Assembly (NCBI RefSeq): GCF_001655685.1 | Contig: NZ_LYVF01000002.1 | Span: forward strand, 1 to 64,000 | Source: Desulfotomaculum copahuensis | GTDB taxonomy: Bacteria; Bacillota; Desulfotomaculia; Desulfotomaculales; Desulfovirgulaceae | Reading direction: 5' to 3' | DNA length: 64,000 nucleotides | Shown: piece after piece, positions 42,671-52,566 of the stretch | Layout of the letters: each line of letters begins with the position of its first letter | Numbering within the stretch: position 1 is the first letter of the stretch | The notes under the pieces: model-generated | Seen by the model: the letters and a program-made list of their open reading frames with translations, nothing else | Told to the model about the DNA's origin: nothing | The model's database searches: none | Translations under genes and position numbers: made by a program

Positions 42671-43558
42671 TTACCTGCAGATATTTCCCGCTGTTGCACT
42701 GTCACCACCCCGCCGGAAGAACCCTCCACCGCTTTTACCGGACCCCGGCAGCGGCCGCCCGGCGGCCCGGGCCACATAACGGGTCAGGCGGGGGAGCAGG
42801 GCGGTTTGCAGCCCCGTCCTGACGCCATACAACCCCTGCAACGCCCGCAGCAATTCCTCCAGGGAAGCGTTCCCCGCCCTCTCCCCCAGCCCGCCGACAG
42901 TGGCGTCCACACAGGCGGCGCCCGCCTTCAATGCGGCCACGGTGTTGGCCAGCGCCAGACCGAAGTCGTTGTGGCCGTGGAATTCGATCTCCATGTCCCC
43001 CAGTGCCGCTTTGAGACGGCTGATGCGCTCAAAGGTGGTCAGCGGATCCAAAACGCCCACCGTATCGGCATAGCGCAGGCGGCGCACACCCATCTGCCGG
43101 GCCAGCCGGGCGTACTCCAAAAGAAAGTTGTAGTCCGCCCGGGAAGCATCCTCGGCGCCCACCGCCACCCGGCAGCCGTACGCCGCCGCGAAGCGCAGCG
43201 CGCCTTCCAGGCGCGCCAGCACCCAGCGGCGGTTTTTACCCAGCTTGCTGCGGATCTGCAAATCGGACACCGGGCCGGAGATGTGGATGTCCCTCACCCC
43301 GCAGGCCAGGGAGGCCTGTATATCCGTCACCAGCAGGCGGTTCCAGGTGCTCACCCGGCAGCGCAGGCCGAGGCCGGCTATGGCGCGGACGGCCTGCTGT
43401 TCCAGTTCGCCCATCGCCGGCGTGCCGGCTTCGATCTGGTCCACCCCCAGCCGGTCCAGCAGGCGGGCGATGGCCACTTTTTCCCGGCCGGTGAAGGCCA
43501 CCCCCGGCGCCTGCTCGCCATCCCGCAGGGTGGTGTCCAAAATGCTAAAATGCCGCAT
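42671..43558 (-). CDS. nifV: Homocitrate synthase-like NifV (short form, omega-type)
   Basis: NifV condenses acetyl-CoA with 2-oxoglutarate to homocitrate, the organic ligand of FeMo-co. The 295-residue protein carries the catalytic barrel: LDTTLRDGEQAPGVAF at the N-terminus and the metal site FHGHNDFGLA. It lacks the roughly 90-residue C-terminal part of single-chain NifV. Clostridium pasteurianum splits NifV into omega and alpha chains, and this resembles omega; no alpha partner is in the window. It overlaps nifB by 14 bases and is the last gene of the leftward nif operon. Confidence 0.8.
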   Translation of the reverse strand: MRHFSILDTTLRDGEQAPGVAFTGREKVAIARLLDRLGVDQIEAGTPAMGELEQQAVRAIAGLGLRCRVSTWNRLLVTDIQASLACGVRDIHISGPVSDLQIRSKLGKNRRWVLARLEGALRFAAAYGCRVAVGAEDASRADYNFLLEYARLARQMGVRRLRYADTVGVLDPLTTFERISRLKAALGDMEIEFHGHNDFGLALANTVAALKAGAACVDATVGGLGERAGNASLEELLRALQGLYGVRTGLQTALLPRLTRYVARAAGRPLPGSGKSGGGFFRRGGDSATAGNICR

Positions 43559-44378
43559 CGGTCCCGCCCTCCAGTAGCATGCCGGCCGCGTCGGCGCGGC
43601 AGCGCCGGCAATGGGTCATCTGCGCGATCACGGGTGCCAGCTTTTGCCGGATGCGGGCCACCTGACCGGGCGGCGGGGGCTGCAGGGCGGCAAAGGCGCC
43701 CCGGGGGATCAGCGGAATCACATTCATCAAATGCGCGCCGGCCGCCCGCACCGACCGGGCCACCTGAAGCAGGTGGCCGTCGTTGACGCCGGGGATGAGC
43801 ACGCTGTTCACCTTCACCGCCAGACCCATTGCAGCAGCCAGGCGGATGCCGGCGTACTGCGCCCGCCAGAGCAGTTCCGCCCCGGCGGCGCCCCGGTACA
43901 CCCGGCCCCGGTAAAAGACATGCCCGTAAATGCGGGCGCCCACCGCCGGCGACACGGCGTTCACAGTCACCGTCACCGCCCGCACGCCGGCACTCTTCAA
44001 TGCCGGCAGGTTTTCCGGCAGCAGCAGGCCGTTGGTGCTCAGGCATTTGATCAAATCCGGAAAATGCGCGTGCACCAGGCGCAGGGTGACCAGCGTGGCC
44101 CGGTTGGCCAGGGGATCGCCGGGACCGGCGATCCCGATTACCCTGATGCGCGGCTCCTTCGCCAGCGAGCGGCGCACATGCTGCAGCGCCTCTTTGGGCG
44201 ACATCAGCCGGCTGGTCACACCGGGGCGGTTCTCATTGGCGCAGTCGTACAGCCTGGTGCAGTAGTGGCACTTGATATTGCAGTCCGGGGCCACCGGCAG
44301 GTGCAGCCGGCCGAACCAGTGCGCAGCCGCTTTATGAAAGCAGGGATGCTCCCCCACCAGTTGATTAATTTCATTCAT
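43545..44378 (-). CDS. nifB: FeMo-cofactor core synthase NifB, radical-SAM domain only
   Basis: NifB builds NifB-co, the [8Fe-9S-C] core of the nitrogenase cofactor. The 277-residue protein has the radical-SAM cluster motif CNIKCHYCTRLYDCANENRPG and the C-terminal signature CRRCRADAAGML. The NifX-like domain often fused to NifB is missing here and is instead attached to NifE upstream. I start at the ATG at 44378, nine bases after GAGGAGG; it overlaps the nifE stop by eight bases. A TTG nine bases earlier would fall within the spacer. Confidence 0.92.
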   Translation of the reverse strand: MNEINQLVGEHPCFHKAAAHWFGRLHLPVAPDCNIKCHYCTRLYDCANENRPGVTSRLMSPKEALQHVRRSLAKEPRIRVIGIAGPGDPLANRATLVTLRLVHAHFPDLIKCLSTNGLLLPENLPALKSAGVRAVTVTVNAVSPAVGARIYGHVFYRGRVYRGAAGAELLWRAQYAGIRLAAAMGLAVKVNSVLIPGVNDGHLLQVARSVRAAGAHLMNVIPLIPRGAFAALQPPPPGQVARIRQKLAPVIAQMTHCRRCRADAAGMLLEGGTDAAF

Positions 44379-46083
44379 TTTCGGCAACCTCCTCGCTCGC
44401 CAGCATTCTCACGCAATCATCCAGCGCACCGGGCACGGCGGCGTCCGTTTCCATAATCAACAAACCTTTCCCTGCCGCCAGTTCCCGGGCGCAATGCCCG
44501 GCGGCCAGGCAGACCACCGCCCGGCAGTCCGCCAGTAAGGCCATTTTTTGCTCCATGGAGGCTTTGGCCGTCTTTTCCCGGCAATCCGCAGCGCCTCCGT
44601 TGCTCTCCCGGACCTCAATCTGCCTCACTTTGCGGCCGTTCAGAGTGAAGATCAGAAACTTTCCGGCACGGCCGAAATGCTGATCAACATACATACCCTC
44701 CCGGGAGGCCACGGCCACCTTGATCTCTTCCGGCCACACCGGCCGTACCGCCGGGCTTTCCCCGGACGGACGTGCCAGCCGCCATACCGGTGCGTCGAGC
44801 AGGGCGGCCATTTCCCGGGCCAGGTGGACAAGGCCGTCGAACCCGGCATAGGGGCTGGTCTCCTGCGGAAAAACCAGAAAAGGCACGCCCAGCTTGTGCG
44901 CCATGAATTTTTCGCGCGTGCCGCCCACCAGCAGGTGCGGCCGGCGGCGGCGCAGAAATTCAGCCAGCTCAAGCTCATGCGCGTCGTCCACCAGCAGGGC
45001 GCCGCGCTTCAGGCGCCGTCCGGCCTCCCGGTAATCCTCCCGGCAGCCGAACTGCGAGCCGTTCATAATCAACTCCATCCCCAGTTCCTGAAAGACCCGG
45101 GCCATCGAGCCCATGCGCGAAGCGCCGAAAAACAGGGCCACCCGCTTGCCGGCCAGGCTTTTCAGGTAGGGGGCCGCCTTTTGCCGCGCCGCCGTCGCCT
45201 CCTCCCGCACCCATTTTTCCACCCCGTCCCGGTGAAAGAAGCGGCCCAGTGCCTGCAGGGCTGCCGCCGTTTCGGCCAGCCCGAAAAAAGAAACCTTCAA
45301 TTGCGGGATGCCGTAGCGCTTTTCCATGGCCTCCGCCATCATCCGGCCGGTGCGCCGGCAGTGAACGATGTTCAGCGCGGCCCGGCGGGCGCGGGACAGA
45401 TTTTCCACTGACGCCCGGCCGGACACGGCGCAGATGATTTTTAAGCCCAGCCGGCCGAGCAGTTTTTCAATTTCTTGCAGATCACCCCGGATGTCGAACT
45501 CGCCCAGGATGTTGACGCTGTTTGCCAGCACCGGACCGGGTTCGCCCCGGTCGATAAAATATTCCAGCAGGGCGGCGGCGGCCGCGTCATGCCCGTCACC
45601 CTGGCCGACGCCGCAGAAACCGGGGCAGAGCACCGGCGCCACGGGCAGCTTCAGCTCAGCCGAGGCCTCCCCGCAGACCGCTTCCACATCCTCGCCGATC
45701 AAACCGGCGGCGCAGGTAACGTAAACCAGCACCCCTTTGGCCCCCGGGTGCAACCGGACGGCCTCGCCGATGCACCGGCGCAGCTTCTCCCCGCCGCCGA
45801 AAATAATGTCCTGTTCCTCCAGACAGGTGGCGGCGACGGGGTAGCTCTTGCGCCGCACTGTGACGGCGTTCCAGGCACAGCCAACCGGTCCGTGCATCAG
45901 GTGGAGCACGTCCTTGACGGCGGCCAGCATCCAGCGCGCTCCGTAAAGGGCGCAGGCGCGCTGCGAAACCACCCCCGGCAGGGTGGCCTGTTCGCACCGG
46001 GGCAGCCCGTCGCCGCCGCAGCCGGCTCCTTTCACCATTAGATGTCCGGCGCGTTCCGGCATCACTTCAACCGGCATTTCCAC
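44371..46083 (-). CDS. nifE: NifE scaffold protein fused to a NifX/dinitrogenase cofactor-binding domain
   Basis: NifE, normally with NifN, is the scaffold on which NifB-co matures to FeMo-co. Residues about 20-430 form a nitrogenase component-1-like domain with cysteines in QRACALYGAR, HGPVGCAWN and TCAAGLIGED, as in NifE. From about 450 a NifX/NafY-type domain starts (IKVAVASREGMYVDQHFGRAGKFLIF). The total of 570 residues reflects the fusion. No nifN gene follows: the next genes are nifB and nifV. So NifE may act as a homomer or with a partner elsewhere. Start GTG at 46083 after AAGGGGGTGATC. Confidence 0.85.
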   Translation of the reverse strand: MEMPVEVMPERAGHLMVKGAGCGGDGLPRCEQATLPGVVSQRACALYGARWMLAAVKDVLHLMHGPVGCAWNAVTVRRKSYPVAATCLEEQDIIFGGGEKLRRCIGEAVRLHPGAKGVLVYVTCAAGLIGEDVEAVCGEASAELKLPVAPVLCPGFCGVGQGDGHDAAAAALLEYFIDRGEPGPVLANSVNILGEFDIRGDLQEIEKLLGRLGLKIICAVSGRASVENLSRARRAALNIVHCRRTGRMMAEAMEKRYGIPQLKVSFFGLAETAAALQALGRFFHRDGVEKWVREEATAARQKAAPYLKSLAGKRVALFFGASRMGSMARVFQELGMELIMNGSQFGCREDYREAGRRLKRGALLVDDAHELELAEFLRRRRPHLLVGGTREKFMAHKLGVPFLVFPQETSPYAGFDGLVHLAREMAALLDAPVWRLARPSGESPAVRPVWPEEIKVAVASREGMYVDQHFGRAGKFLIFTLNGRKVRQIEVRESNGGAADCREKTAKASMEQKMALLADCRAVVCLAAGHCARELAAGKGLLIMETDAAVPGALDDCVRMLASEEVAENE

Positions 46084-46279
46084 AGCGGATCACCCCCTTG
46101 TTAATGGTGGCGCGGGCCGGCGGCACACACCGGCCGGTCTTCCGGCCCTCGTCCGTCCCGCCCGCCCTGCCGGCGCAATTTTATAAAAATGGAGCCGGGC
46201 CGGCCGGGCGCCGCGGGAACCGGATTTCCCACCGGCCGGCCCGTCCCCAAAGAAGAACCTGTGTACACACAACGGCTCC

Positions 46280-47755
46280 CTACAGCTGGTGTGTCCGGTC
46301 GTCCGGATACTGGTAGCCGAGAATGCTGTTCACAATTTCCGTCAACAAGATTTCCCCACCCCGGTAGCCTACGACGGCGCGCTTCTGGTAGCCGAAACGG
46401 TCGTAAACGGGAAAGCCCGTCCGGACCAGCGGCACCTGCAGCTCTTTGGCGATGTCCACGGCTTTGGAGTTGCCGATAATCAAATCCAGCCGGGGCAGTT
46501 TTTTCAGATATTCCTCAAATTCAAACAGGTCGCCGCCGTTCAAGAGCAGCGGATCGCCGGTGAACCCGGCTTCTTTCAAGATGACAGACATATCGCGGGT
46601 GAAAGTTTTGCTGGCCGTGCCGCCGGCCAGGGCCACCGGCTCCAGGCCCATTTCCAGGGCAAACCGGGTCACGCCCAGCACCACGTCCGGATCGCCCATG
46701 ACGGCCACTTTCTTCATCATGGTGTGGTGAAAGGTGTCGGCCAGGGAATCAATCAGCCGGCCCCGTTCGTCCAGCAGGCTTTCCGGCACCGGTTGCCCGG
46801 TCACTGCGCTCAATGTGCGCAGGAACTGATCCGTTCCCTGCACACCCACCGGCGGCGGACCAACCACGGCACGCACGCCGTATTTGCGCTCCAGGTAGCG
46901 CGCCCCGGCCTGGCCGGCGTGCGGCAGCAGGGCGAAAGTGGCCAGCGAGTTGGCCATGTCCCGGATCTGTTCCGCCGGCGTCCCCCCCGGCGGTTCATAG
47001 GGAAACTTCTGCGGCGGCCGCAAGGGCGCGTCCAGCGGGTCCGAGATGTCGAAAAGCACAATCCCCTCCACGCCCATGTGCCGCAGCAGGTGCTTGATCT
47101 CCCGGATATCGCCCGGATAGAGCAAACCGGGAATGATGTTCACCTTGCCGTTCGGTTTGTCTCTCACCGTGGCCATGTTCTCCACAAAGGCGCGCGAGGC
47201 CCGGTCGTAGCCCTCCAGGTGGGAACCGGCGAAGCTGGGCGTGTTCACCAGCACAATCTCAATACGGTCCGCCTGTTCCGGGCCGATCTCCTGACGTAAC
47301 TGCGCCCGGGCCAGCTTGATGAAACTGACCATGTCGTCTCCGATAATCTCGCTCGAACAGGTGGTCACCACCCCGATCACTTCCGGATGGTAGCGCACCA
47401 CCAGGTTGCGCAGCCCTTCCACCAGGTTGCGCCGGCCGCCGAAAACAGCCGCGTCCTCATGGAACGAGGCGGTGGCGATGGTGGCCGGCTCCTTGAACAC
47501 CCGGCAAAAGGTATAGCGCACATAGGTGGCGCAGCCCTGGGCGCCCTGCACGAAAGGGATCGCCCCGTGCACCCCCAGCACGGCCCACATGGCCCCCAGG
47601 GGCATGCAGGTGCGGTTAGGGTTGACCACTACTGTGCGCGAGCCGGCCGACACCAGTTCCGGCGCCCGCTCCGCATAAGCCGGGGCGCAGGGAATCTTTT
47701 CGATTTTCAGCTGATCGTAGGGAATGCCTTCCACCGGAATTTCATTCAACCGCAT
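46280..47755 (-). CDS. nifK: Nitrogenase molybdenum-iron protein beta chain
   Basis: NifK pairs with NifD in dinitrogenase. P-cluster cysteines are recognisable in RTCMPLGAMWA, GAQGCATYVR and VTTCSSEIIGDD; ASFHEDAAVFGG follows the expected pattern. At 491 residues it lacks the long N-terminal extension of Azotobacter NifK, as clostridial homologues do. It overlaps nifD by 14 bases, with no anfG-like gene between them, which argues against an iron-only or vanadium enzyme. A 196-base gap precedes nifE. SD: GAGGGGGG. Confidence 0.93.
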   Translation of the reverse strand: MRLNEIPVEGIPYDQLKIEKIPCAPAYAERAPELVSAGSRTVVVNPNRTCMPLGAMWAVLGVHGAIPFVQGAQGCATYVRYTFCRVFKEPATIATASFHEDAAVFGGRRNLVEGLRNLVVRYHPEVIGVVTTCSSEIIGDDMVSFIKLARAQLRQEIGPEQADRIEIVLVNTPSFAGSHLEGYDRASRAFVENMATVRDKPNGKVNIIPGLLYPGDIREIKHLLRHMGVEGIVLFDISDPLDAPLRPPQKFPYEPPGGTPAEQIRDMANSLATFALLPHAGQAGARYLERKYGVRAVVGPPPVGVQGTDQFLRTLSAVTGQPVPESLLDERGRLIDSLADTFHHTMMKKVAVMGDPDVVLGVTRFALEMGLEPVALAGGTASKTFTRDMSVILKEAGFTGDPLLLNGGDLFEFEEYLKKLPRLDLIIGNSKAVDIAKELQVPLVRTGFPVYDRFGYQKRAVVGYRGGEILLTEIVNSILGYQYPDDRTHQL

Positions 47756-49193
47756 TTTCTTCCCCCCTCACCGTGTTGATGCCCCACTGGAACCGCCAGA
47801 CCGGGGCGTAGATGCCCTGGTAAAGATCCCGGGCGAAGTTGATCATGCCGGCAAACCCGGCATAGGGTCCTTTTTCGTAAGAATGGGAGTTGACCGTGGG
47901 TATGCCCATCTTGCGCCCGAGATATTTTTCCTTCAAACCGGTCAGGAAAAGATCAGGCTTTGTCTCGAGCAGCATTTCCTCAATTTCGAATTCGTTGGGC
48001 GCGTCAATGACCAGCATGCCGGCCTGCGCGCGGGCGTTGATCTTTGCATAGTCGTCTGCATGGGCGAAGGTGCAGGCGCCGGCCACCACCGTCATGCCTA
48101 ATTCCTCCATCAGCTTGATCCAGTGCCAGACCCGGGGGCCGCCGACGTAAATGGCCACCCGTTTGCCCTGCAGCTTCTCCCGGTAGAAAGCCAGGCTTTT
48201 TTCCACCCGGGCCAGTTCTTCAGCAATCACCTGTTCCGCCCGCTCCTGCAGGCCGAAGAAGGCCGCCGTTTCACGCAGCGCTTTGCTGGTCTGGTGAATG
48301 CCGTACAGGGAGCAGCGGATGAAGGGTATTGCATAGCCGTCCTGCTCCATTTCCGCGATGTATTCGGCCGAGCGCTGGCAGTGCACCACATTCAGCCTGA
48401 CATCGGGCATTTTGACCAGGTTTTCGATGCGCTCGTTGCCGCTGAAAACAGCCACAATGCGCACGCCGATCTTTTCAAAGAGCGGTTTGACCACTTTCAA
48501 ATCCCAGTCCATATTGTAGTCGCCAATCAAGCAGACATCGTAAGGGGTCTTTTCCTCCCCGCGCATCTTCAACTCCGGCCGGCGCTCCCGCAGGGCATGC
48601 ACCTGGCGGTAAAACTGGGTGTTGAAGTCATGGTGCCCCTTGGACTGGCTGACCCCGGAACAGCCCGGCGATTCGGCGGTGAAGGTCAAAAGGCCGGTTT
48701 TCTGCTCGATCTGCCGCGCCACCGCCTGCACATCGTCGCCAATCAGACCGGTGGTGCAGGTGGTGAAGATAATCAGGCCTTTAGCTTCCGGAAAAAGCCG
48801 GATCGCCTCCAAACAGGATTTTTCTAGCTTTTTCATCCCACCGAAGACCACGTCCTTTTCCTGCATGTCCGTAACCACGCAATAACGGCGGTTGAAAGCC
48901 GCATTGGCCAGCCGGCCGGGCAGCGCCCAGGGGTACAGATCGGACAGGTGACGCCGGGTGCCCCAGGTGTACCAGGCGCAGCCCACGGGGGCGTGCACCA
49001 TGGCGATGATATCGGAGATGGGGCCGCCGATCACCCCCCGCGCGCCGGCAAAGGCGCAGCCGCGCTCGGTCATATCCCCGGGCAGGGTGGCGATGTTGCA
49101 GCTGGGGATGATCGATTTGTCCGCTTCGGTTTGGTAAATATGTTTATCCCGCTCGGGGATAGACTCGTCGCATTTCATTTTGACCATCGGCAT
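47742..49193 (-). CDS. nifD: Nitrogenase molybdenum-iron protein alpha chain
   Basis: NifD holds the active-site FeMo-co. The 483-residue protein has P-cluster cysteines in RGCAFAGARG, HAPVGCAWYTWG and TCTTGLIGDD. Cofactor ligands are the Cys in NVVHCQRSAEYI (Cys275-equivalent) and a His in NSHSYEKGPYAGF (His442-equivalent). GVSQSKGHH supplies the Gln191/His195-equivalent pair and TWGTRRH the Arg96-equivalent. An extra loop (SDLYPWALPGRLANAAFNRRY) follows it. Those residues support N2 reduction, while the overall sequence appears divergent. SD AAGGGGG about 10 bases before the ATG. Confidence 0.93.
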   Translation of the reverse strand: MPMVKMKCDESIPERDKHIYQTEADKSIIPSCNIATLPGDMTERGCAFAGARGVIGGPISDIIAMVHAPVGCAWYTWGTRRHLSDLYPWALPGRLANAAFNRRYCVVTDMQEKDVVFGGMKKLEKSCLEAIRLFPEAKGLIIFTTCTTGLIGDDVQAVARQIEQKTGLLTFTAESPGCSGVSQSKGHHDFNTQFYRQVHALRERRPELKMRGEEKTPYDVCLIGDYNMDWDLKVVKPLFEKIGVRIVAVFSGNERIENLVKMPDVRLNVVHCQRSAEYIAEMEQDGYAIPFIRCSLYGIHQTSKALRETAAFFGLQERAEQVIAEELARVEKSLAFYREKLQGKRVAIYVGGPRVWHWIKLMEELGMTVVAGACTFAHADDYAKINARAQAGMLVIDAPNEFEIEEMLLETKPDLFLTGLKEKYLGRKMGIPTVNSHSYEKGPYAGFAGMINFARDLYQGIYAPVWRFQWGINTVRGEENAVE

Positions 49194-49595
49194 GGCGGCA
49201 TTCCCCCTTTGTCAAGTCGAATTATCCCGTACGAACCGGCTTTTGGGCCGCGTCCGGACTGATCACGGTGCCGCCGGTGACGCCGGTCCTGAGCGAACGA
49301 CTTGCGCAGCGCCGGTAACAGCGCCCGGCGCTGCTCCGGGTAACCGGACGGCGGCGCGAAACCAGCGGCATACAAATAAATCACTATACGGTAATCAAGC
49401 AGCAATAGAAGCCCTAAAAGCAACCGTTTTAAAAAAATATTACGCCGCCTTTGCAGCGCCGCCTGTCCGGTCCGGAGCGAGCCGCGGCGCTGTCGGCGCG
49501 AAGCAATGGAGTGAGCGGGGACCGTCGTCACCAGTCGGTGGAAGGCGACCGGCGTCACCGGCTTCCGGAAGAGGACCGGCTTCCGGAAGGTATTC
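49194..49595 (-). other. 402-base gap between nifI2 and nifD
   Basis: It contains two tandem copies of the palindrome-bearing GCTTCCGGAAG (49561-49571 and 49579-49589) just after nifI2 and an AT-rich tract around 49370-49445. A processing site or extra promoter for nifDK is possible. No gene is seen. Confidence 0.45.
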
Positions 49596-49958
49596 TCAAA
49601 TCGCCTCTTTGCCCCGTTCGCCGGTACGCACCCGGATCACTTCCTCCACCGGGCAGACGAAGATGCGTCCGTCGCCGATTCGGCCGGTGCGGTTGATCTT
49701 GATCAGCGCCGCCGTCACCAGGGGTACGTCGGCGTCGTCCACCACCAGGTAGAGCAGTCGCTTGGGCACATATTTCATACGGCCTTCCTGCCGGAGCAGG
49801 CCCGGATCAAAGGAAAAGGAAACCTCCCCCAGGATGCCCTTTTGCTTGCCCCGGCCAACCACCTTGACTGCGGTCAGGCCGGGGAAACCGAGCACGGCCA
49901 GGGCTTCTTTGGTGGCGCTGATCTTGTTGGGACGGATGATGGCGTATATTTCCTTCAC
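49596..49958 (-). CDS. nifI2: Nitrogenase-regulating PII-like protein NifI2
   Basis: NifI1 and NifI2 form a complex that inhibits dinitrogenase when nitrogen is plentiful and is relieved by 2-oxoglutarate. This 120-residue PII homologue (KEIYAIIRPNKISATKEALAVLGFPGLTAVKVVGRGKQKG...) has the long T-loop insertion of NifI2 (FSFDPGLLRQEGRMKYVPKR) and the C-terminal GRIGDGRIFVCPVEEVIRVRTGE. Translation starts at the GTG at 49958, seven bases after AGGAGGTG; 13 bases separate it from nifI1. Confidence 0.9.
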   Translation of the reverse strand: MKEIYAIIRPNKISATKEALAVLGFPGLTAVKVVGRGKQKGILGEVSFSFDPGLLRQEGRMKYVPKRLLYLVVDDADVPLVTAALIKINRTGRIGDGRIFVCPVEEVIRVRTGERGKEAI

Positions 49959-49971
49959 CGGCACGCACCTC

Positions 49972-50289
49972 CTAGAGCCCGGCGCTGTCTGTGCGCACGG
50001 TGTATGCTTCATCCACCGGGGTGACGAAAATCTTGCCGTCCCCGAAATTGCCGGTATTGGCCGCTTTGGTCACAATCTCCACCGCCTTCGCCACTTTGTC
50101 ATCGTCAGTCACCAGCAGGAACATCACCTTGGGCAGTTCATCATAGTAAACCGTGCCCAGTTGAATGCCCTTCTGCTTGCCCCGGCCGGCCACATCCAGC
50201 TTGGTCAGGGCGACGAACCCGGCCTCCGCCAGGGCGTCGGCCACTTCCTCGCTTTTTTCGGGGCGCACGATGGCCCGGATCATTTTCAT
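49972..50289 (-). CDS. nifI1: Nitrogenase-regulating PII-like protein NifI1
   Basis: The 105-residue PII homologue (KMIRAIVRPEKSEEVADALAEAGFVALTKLDVAGRGKQKGIQLG) has the shorter T-loop of NifI1 with YYDELPKV, and the ending FGDGKIFVTPVDEAYTVRTDSAGL. Position between nifH and nifI2 is diagnostic for Firmicute and archaeal nif operons. AGGAGG precedes the ATG at 50289 by nine bases. It acts post-translationally with NifI2 on NifDK. Confidence 0.92.
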   Translation of the reverse strand: MKMIRAIVRPEKSEEVADALAEAGFVALTKLDVAGRGKQKGIQLGTVYYDELPKVMFLLVTDDDKVAKAVEIVTKAANTGNFGDGKIFVTPVDEAYTVRTDSAGL

Positions 50290-50461
50290 GGGCGAAACCT
50301 CCTTCAACCTGAAAATATAACCTGAAAAAAGCCGTTAAGATGGTTTCGGTGCATGGCCGATCCAACGCACCGGTATACATCCACCGCCTTTTTCGATTGA
50401 CGTGCTGCTTTCATTTGCCTGCAAACAGCCGCATGAGGTACCGGATCAGATGTGCTGACAA

Positions 50462-51510
<1,049 letters not shown>

Positions 51511-51512
51511 CA

Positions 51513-51569
51513 ATAAAAAACCCCGCACCGGAAAGGTGTTTTTCCCTTCCGGACGGGGCGGCATCGCCC
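51513..51569 (-). promoter_or_regulatory. nifH leader attenuator 2: hairpin overlapping a terminator
   Basis: On the minus strand a small hairpin GGGC-GATGCC-GCCC (51569-51556) shares its 3' arm with a terminator (CCCCG...CGGGG, inner CCGGAA/TTCCGG, then TTTTTTA; 51558-51513). The two folds exclude each other. The six-base loop has G at position 4 but G, not A, at position 1. Confidence 0.6.
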
Positions 51570-51625
51570 TGTTTGCAACAACAACGTGACCAATCAAAGA
51601 AATGGCGTCAATGCCGTATTCAATT

Positions 51626-51712
51626 AAAAAGGAAAGGCGCCCCGGGGTTAAGGAGGGAGAGAGCTTCCTTGACCGAGGCGCCGATGCCTGCTTTTTAACC
51701 ACAGTGTCGGTT
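51626..51712 (-). promoter_or_regulatory. nifH leader attenuator 1: ANTAR-like dual hairpin plus terminator
   Basis: Minus-strand order: hairpin 1 AACCG/TGGTT (51712-51697), seven bases, hairpin 2 AGGC-ATCGGC-GCCT (51689-51676; loop A1, G4), whose 3' arm is part of a terminator stem (GGCGCC... GGCGCC with an inner AAGGA/TCCTT, then TTTCCTTTTT; to 51626). This is the ANTAR antitermination layout; hairpin 1 has a non-ideal loop. Confidence 0.65.
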
Positions 51713-51901
51713 TTTTAAAATTATCATGGCGGGCCGCTCCAGCCGCCTGGCGCCGGCGGGAGCAGAGCACACCGGAATGGCGCTGAACAGTGCCCAACCC
51801 GGCCGCCGGTGAATTATTACGCCGCTTTCATCAGTACGCTGCACTTTCCGTTGCCGCTGCACCGGCGGCCATGCCAGGCAACCATTAAGTCAAAGATGTT
51901 T
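51713..51901 (-). other. Upstream part of the glnK1-nifH gap
   Basis: This stretch should hold the nifH promoter or read-through from glnK1. No strong -35/-10 pair was found. Confidence 0.3.
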
Positions 51902-52240
51902 TTAAATCGCACTTTCGCCAGTCTCGCCGGTGCGGATGCGCACGGCGTTTTCCACCGGGCAGATAAAGATCTTGCCGTCGCCGATTTCGCCCGTGCGGGC
52001 GGCGGTGGTGATCAGTTTGACCACTTCATCCACCAGCCGGTCCGCGATCACGATTTCCACTTTGATTTTGGGCAGCAGGTTGATGCTGTATTCCGTGCCC
52101 CGGTAAACCTCGGTGCGCCCTTTTTGCAACCCGCAGCCGATTACCTGGGACACGGTCATGCCGTGCACGCCGAATTTGCCCAAAGCGTCCTTGACGTCCT
52201 CCAGCTTGCCCGGACGCAGGATACATTCAATCTTGGTCAT
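51902..52240 (-). CDS. glnK: PII signal-transduction protein GlnK (copy 1)
   Basis: GlnK blocks the AmtB ammonium channel when nitrogen is sufficient. The 112-residue protein (TKIECILRPGKLEDVKDALGKFGVHGMTVSQVIGCGLQKG) has the T-loop RGTEYSINLLPK with the modifiable Tyr51, and the B-loop TGEIGDGKIFICPVENAVRIRTGE. The ATG at 52240 gives the exact PII length. It follows amtB1 after 326 bases, the reverse of the order in the other pair. Regulation by ADP/ATP/2-oxoglutarate is known for the family. Confidence 0.93.
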   Translation of the reverse strand: MTKIECILRPGKLEDVKDALGKFGVHGMTVSQVIGCGLQKGRTEVYRGTEYSINLLPKIKVEIVIADRLVDEVVKLITTAARTGEIGDGKIFICPVENAVRIRTGETGESAI

Positions 52241-52566
52241 CACAGCACCTGGTTCCAGAAGCTCACAATACCTAACAATGCTGGTTTTTGTGCAGCCGGC
52301 CACCCCCATGACCAGGCTTTTGCTCCTTTCGGATTTGATTTGTCCGCGTCTTGCGAAAGCGGACATACGACAGGGCGGCCTCGGCCCCGGGAGTCCCACC
52401 CGGACGGGAGAACGGCGCTTGACCGGCGCATGATGCGGTCTTTCGGGAAACCACAGCAGTTTCCGCCGCACGTCGACTTTCAAGCAAAAGCGCTTTAAGG
52501 CTTTGCCTCCCGCGATCTGTTGGATGCGGCCTACCGGTTGTTCCGTACTCCGGCTAAACGGAATCT
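52241..52566 (-). other. 326-base gap between amtB1 and glnK1
   Basis: No P1/P2-terminator set like those of the other leaders was recognised. Several short GC stems are present; no gene. Confidence 0.35.

Noticed and set aside
44371-46083. Reading the NifE-NifX fusion as NifN
   Set aside because: Its cysteine pattern and the RACALYGAR and TCAAGLIGED segments fit NifE better; NifN usually lacks part of this cluster-binding set.
47742-49193. Alternative (V or Fe-only) nitrogenase alpha chain
   Set aside because: There is no anfG/vnfG between D and K (the genes overlap), nifI genes flank nifH, and the NVVHC segment is Mo-type.
49400-49460. Additional ANTAR-like loop (TGCAAAGGCGG) before nifD
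   Set aside because: The flanking bases do not form a proper stem and no terminator with CGCC arm follows.
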